Positions 61,777-64,000 of a DNA stretch of 64,000 nt are shown in pieces. The notes beneath the pieces were generated by a model. The model was not told where the DNA came from and did not search any database. It saw nothing but the letters and a program-made list of their open reading frames with translations. This DNA comes from Xenorhabdus bovienii (GTDB taxonomy: Bacteria; Pseudomonadota; Gammaproteobacteria; Enterobacterales; Enterobacteriaceae). Every line of letters begins with the position of its first letter. Positions within the stretch are counted from its first letter, which is position 1. The stretch is taken from positions 1 through 64,000 of the forward strand of contig NZ_JANAIF010000018.1 of NCBI RefSeq assembly GCF_024721015.1. The letters are read 5' to 3'. Position numbers and translations under genes: made by a program.

Positions 61777-61815
61777 TGATTCTTATTTTTTTATTTTAAA
61801 TAAAAAATCGAATCA
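61777..61815. promoter_or_regulatory. PaaX-type operator, TGATTC(N27)GAATCA
   Basis: TGATTC at 61777-61782 and GAATCA at 61810-61815 are parted by exactly 27 bases. I recall this word pair and spacing as the PaaX operator of the E. coli paaA promoter. The second word lies in AATCGAATCACTTTA, which on the minus strand fits the PaaX consensus core TGATTCG. It overlaps the leader of paaA. Confidence 0.7.
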
Positions 61816-61877
61816 CTTTATATAGCTATAAATCTACAAACTGATAACAGAAATATCAAACACTTAGGTTGTGTATT

Positions 61878-61893
61878 TGTCGTACACATCACA
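61878..61893. promoter_or_regulatory. CRP-like site between paaA and paaZ
   Basis: TGTCG-TACACA-TCACA differs from the CRP consensus TGTGA-N6-TCACA at two bases of the left half-site. CRP activates the paa promoters in E. coli, so the site fits. An overlapping palindrome TGTGTA-N7-TACACA (61870-61888) is an alternative reading. Confidence 0.45.
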
Positions 61894-62059
61894 ATATGAA
61901 TTTTTATTTATTTAAAAACAATAAGTTAATTTTTATTGTTGGATGAGGGTAAGAATATTAACAAGTGATCGTCCGCAAATGTTTTGCTTTTGTTAATTTA
62001 TTGGGTGGTCTTGCTGATGAGTTATATGATACATAAATGCCATCTATTTACTTTATGAT

Positions 62060-62065
62060 TGATTC
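62060..62065. promoter_or_regulatory. possible PaaX half-site before paaZ
   Basis: TGATTC, in the context ATGATTGATTCATTAATGCG, lies 25 bases before the paaZ ATG. It fits only the core of the PaaX half-site. Confidence 0.35.
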
Positions 62066-62090
62066 ATTAATGCGTTCGGCGGAGAAAAAA

Positions 62091-64000
62091 ATGCAACAGT
62101 TAACCAGTTATATTTGTGGTGCTTGGGTTTATGGGCAGGGCAACGCCAGAGCCATTCATCATGCGGTGAGTGGTGAAGCCTTGTATCAGGTGTGTTCAGA
62201 TGGCCTGCCACTGGCGGATAGTCTGGGATATGCCCGTGAAAAAGGCGGTAAGTCGTTGTCCGCCATGACGTTCCAACAACGTGCGCAGATGATGAAAGCG
62301 GTCGCGAAGCATCTGCTTGCTAACAAAGAAACGCTGTATGCTATTTCGGCAGAAACCGGAGCGACCCGTGCGGATGGTTGGGTGGATATTGAAGGCGGCA
62401 TTGCGACGCTGTTTTCTTATGCAGGGCTGGCGGGGCGTGAGTTACCGGATGATACCCTGTGGCCGGAAGATGAGATGATCCCGCTTTCTAAGCAGTCGCA
62501 GTTTGTGGCTCGTCATATGTTGACTTCGCGTCCCGGCGTCGCGCTGCATATCAACGCGTTTAACTTCCCTTGCTGGGGAATGCTGGAAAAACTGGCACCA
62601 ACGTGGATGGCCGGTATGCCAGCTATCATCAAACCCGCGACGGCATCCGCTCAATTGACGCAGGCGATGGTCAAAATGATCATCGATAGCGGTCTGGTGC
62701 CGGAAGGCGCACTGCAATTGATCTGCGGTGGCATTGGCGATCTGTTTGATCATCTCGATTATCAGGATGCGGTGACTTTTACAGGATCGGCGCAGACCGG
62801 GCAGAAGCTGCGTGTCCACCCACGACTGATCGAAAAATCGATTCCGTTTACCATGGAAGCCGATTCCCTTAACTGCTGCATGTTGGGCGAGGATGTAACG
62901 CCTGAAATGCCGGAATTTGGCGTGTTCATCAAGGAAGTTGTCCGCGAGATGACGGCCAAGGCAGGGCAAAAATGTACGGCCATCCGGCGTATTATCGTGC
63001 CAGTCAGTCAGCTTGAGGCGGTTAAACAAGCACTGCTTAAACGCCTTTCCGGAGTGACCGTCGGCGATCCTGCGCTGCCGGAAGTGCGCATGGGCGCGTT
63101 GATTAGCCTTGAACAGCGCGATGAGGTTCAGGCCAAGGTTGATGAACTGTTGAGTCACGGTTGTGAACCCTTGTGCGGTGGTTCTTTGGATCAACTGGTG
63201 CTGACAGGCAATTCCAGCAGCGAGGGCGCATTCTACCCACCGACTCTGCTCTATTGCGCTGATCCGGTGACACATAAAGCCGTACATGGCACGGAAGCTT
63301 TTGGGCCTGTTTCCACGTTGATGCCGTATCAGGGGACAGAACAGGCGATAGCGCTGGTGTTGATGGGGCAGGGCAGTTTGGCGGGTTCGCTGGTCACGGC
63401 GGATGAGCAGATCGCGGTGCAGGTGATCCGGGCAACAGCGTGTGCCCACGGCCGTATGCTGGTGCTGGATGAAGCGGCATCTGCGGAATCTACGGGGCAT
63501 GGTTCTCCACTGCCTATGCTGGTACATGGTGGGCCGGGGCGTGCCGGCGGCGGTGAGGAACTGGGGGGACTGCGGGCGGTGAAACACTATATGCAGCGCA
63601 CCGCGATTCAGGGCAGCCCAAACATGCTGGCCGCCATCGGCCGTGAATGGGTACGTGGTGCCAAAGTGAAGGTCGATCCGATTCATCCGTTCCGTAAGTA
63701 TTTCGAACAGCTTGAGATTGGTGAAAGCCTGTTGACGGCTCGTCGTACTGTCACCGAAGCTGATATCGTCAATTTTGCCTGCCTGAGCGGAGATCATTTT
63801 TATGCGCACATGGATAAATTGGGTGCGGCGGAATCTCTGTTTGGTGAACGTGTGGCACATGGTTATTTTGTCGTGTCGGCAGCAGCGGGATTGTTTGTTG
63901 ATGCAGCGGTTGGGCCGGTGCTTGCTAACTATGGTATGGAAAACCTGCGTTTTATTGAGCCGGTGAAAATTGGCGATACTATTCAGGTACGGCTGACCTG
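62091..64000 (+). CDS. paaZ: bifunctional oxepin-CoA hydrolase/aldehyde dehydrogenase, 3' end outside window
   Basis: The first 636 residues of an expected 680 or so are present; the ATG at 62091 follows a GGAG site. The N-terminal aldehyde dehydrogenase domain (about 1-520) has [16 protein letters not shown] near residue 160, [12 protein letters not shown] near 227, the Glu in FTMEADSLN near 257 and the catalytic Cys in [10 protein letters not shown] near 294. The MaoC-type (R)-hydratase domain follows, with [11 protein letters not shown] near 562 and [17 protein letters not shown] near 585 (in part, ERVAHGYFV). It opens the oxepin-CoA ring and oxidises the aldehyde formed. It is divergent from paaA and shares the PaaX control region. 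Confidence 0.97.
   Translation, partial: MQQLTSYICGAWVYGQGNARAIHHAVSGEALYQVCSDGLPLADSLGYAREKGGKSLSAMTFQQRAQMMKAVAKHLLANKETLYAISAETGATRADGWVDIEGGIATLFSYAGLAGRELPDDTLWPEDEMIPLSKQSQFVARHMLTSRPGVALHINAFNFPCWGMLEKLAPTWMAGMPAIIKPATASAQLTQAMVKMIIDSGLVPEGALQLICGGIGDLFDHLDYQDAVTFTGSAQTGQKLRVHPRLIEKSIPFTMEADSLNCCMLGEDVTPEMPEFGVFIKEVVREMTAKAGQKCTAIRRIIVPVSQLEAVKQALLKRLSGVTVGDPALPEVRMGALISLEQRDEVQAKVDELLSHGCEPLCGGSLDQLVLTGNSSSEGAFYPPTLLYCADPVTHKAVHGTEAFGPVSTLMPYQGTEQAIALVLMGQGSLAGSLVTADEQIAVQVIRATACAHGRMLVLDEAASAESTGHGSPLPMLVHGGPGRAGGGEELGGLRAVKHYMQRTAIQGSPNMLAAIGREWVRGAKVKVDPIHPFRKYFEQLEIGESLLTARRTVTEADIVNFACLSGDHFYAHMDKLGAAESLFGERVAHGYFVVSAAAGLFVDAAVGPVLANYGMENLRFIEPVKIGDTIQVRLT

Larger units (their letters stand above)
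61764..62090. other. divergent paaA-paaZ promoter region
   Basis: The 327 bases between the divergent paaA and paaZ genes are AT-rich and hold both promoters. An inverted repeat TGATTC...GAATCA lies next to paaA (61777-61815), a CRP-like site at 61878-61893 and a TGATTC half-site at 62060-62065 before paaZ. Confidence 0.7.

Noticed and set aside
62442..63860. A 472-codon open frame on the minus strand opposite paaZ
   Set aside because: It lies wholly inside the clear paaZ coding sequence, its product is Arg/His/Gln-rich with no known motif, and such frames arise by codon bias in GC-richer genes.
1..64000. CRISPR arrays, rRNA genes, prophage modules
   Set aside because: No regularly spaced direct repeats, no rRNA sequence and no phage structural genes were found on reading the window.

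Overview
The window looks like a chromosomal segment of a moderate-GC enterobacterium of the Xenorhabdus/Photorhabdus type (Morganellaceae). The housekeeping genes give close E. coli-like proteins. The block yhiN-pit-uspB-uspA-(gdhA)-rsmJ-prlC keeps E. coli gene order, with gdhA where E. coli has dtpB. Between the core blocks lie AT-rich islands with toxin/immunity-like pairs, small biosynthetic operons, decayed genes and miniature mobile elements, as is usual in these insect pathogens. The assignment is inferred from protein resemblance; no search was run.

Region by region. 1-1.7 kb: an AT-rich minus-strand module, a small protein, a membrane-domain putative toxin whose best start is followed by an in-frame stop, and a DUF1240-like small membrane protein that may be its immunity factor. 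2.5-9.7 kb: a plus-strand amine/GABA-type catabolic operon (aldehyde dehydrogenase, double SnoaL-like protein, GntR regulator, Cache sensor protein, GabT, DUF805 protein, Tat-signal PuuB-like oxidase). 10-11 kb: an exported aspartic protease. 11.1-18.6 kb: a five-gene minus-strand biosynthetic-looking cluster (PLP enzyme, MFS exporter, Gfo/Idh oxidoreductase, NodU/CmcH-type carbamoyltransferase, methyltransferase), flanked by two miniature elements, one with Tn402/Tn5053-like ends. 18.6-27.1 kb: the conserved core block. 27.3 kb: selC, the tRNA for selenocysteine.

28-32 kb: two small exported proteins and the trehalose genes treB-treC. 33-35 kb: an exported metalloprotease relative that has lost its zinc motif, followed by two small paralogous proteins. 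35.4-36.2 kb: UPF0178 yaiI and an ASCH-domain pseudogene. 36.6-43.7 kb: the conserved but uncharacterised DgaE/amidohydrolase/DUF4310-4311-4312/SFCGS/PRD cluster with its BglG-type activator, here without the usual KDGP aldolase. 44.2-45.6 kb: a putative secreted effector and a periplasmic immunity-like gene. 46.0-49.3 kb: a tightly coupled four-gene operon (Ddl-like ATP-grasp ligase, Asp/Glu racemase, DMT transporter, C39-like cysteine peptidase), bounded on its far side by a truncated second copy of the immunity gene. This operon and the carbamoyltransferase cluster are the best candidates for undescribed systems. 49.8-50.7 kb: a CatB/Vat-type acetyltransferase and a badly deleted paaY. 50.7-64 kb: the complete phenylacetate pathway, paaX, paaK-J-I-H-G-F-E-D-C-B-A on the minus strand and divergent paaZ running off the window end, with a PaaX-type operator and a CRP-like site between paaA and paaZ.
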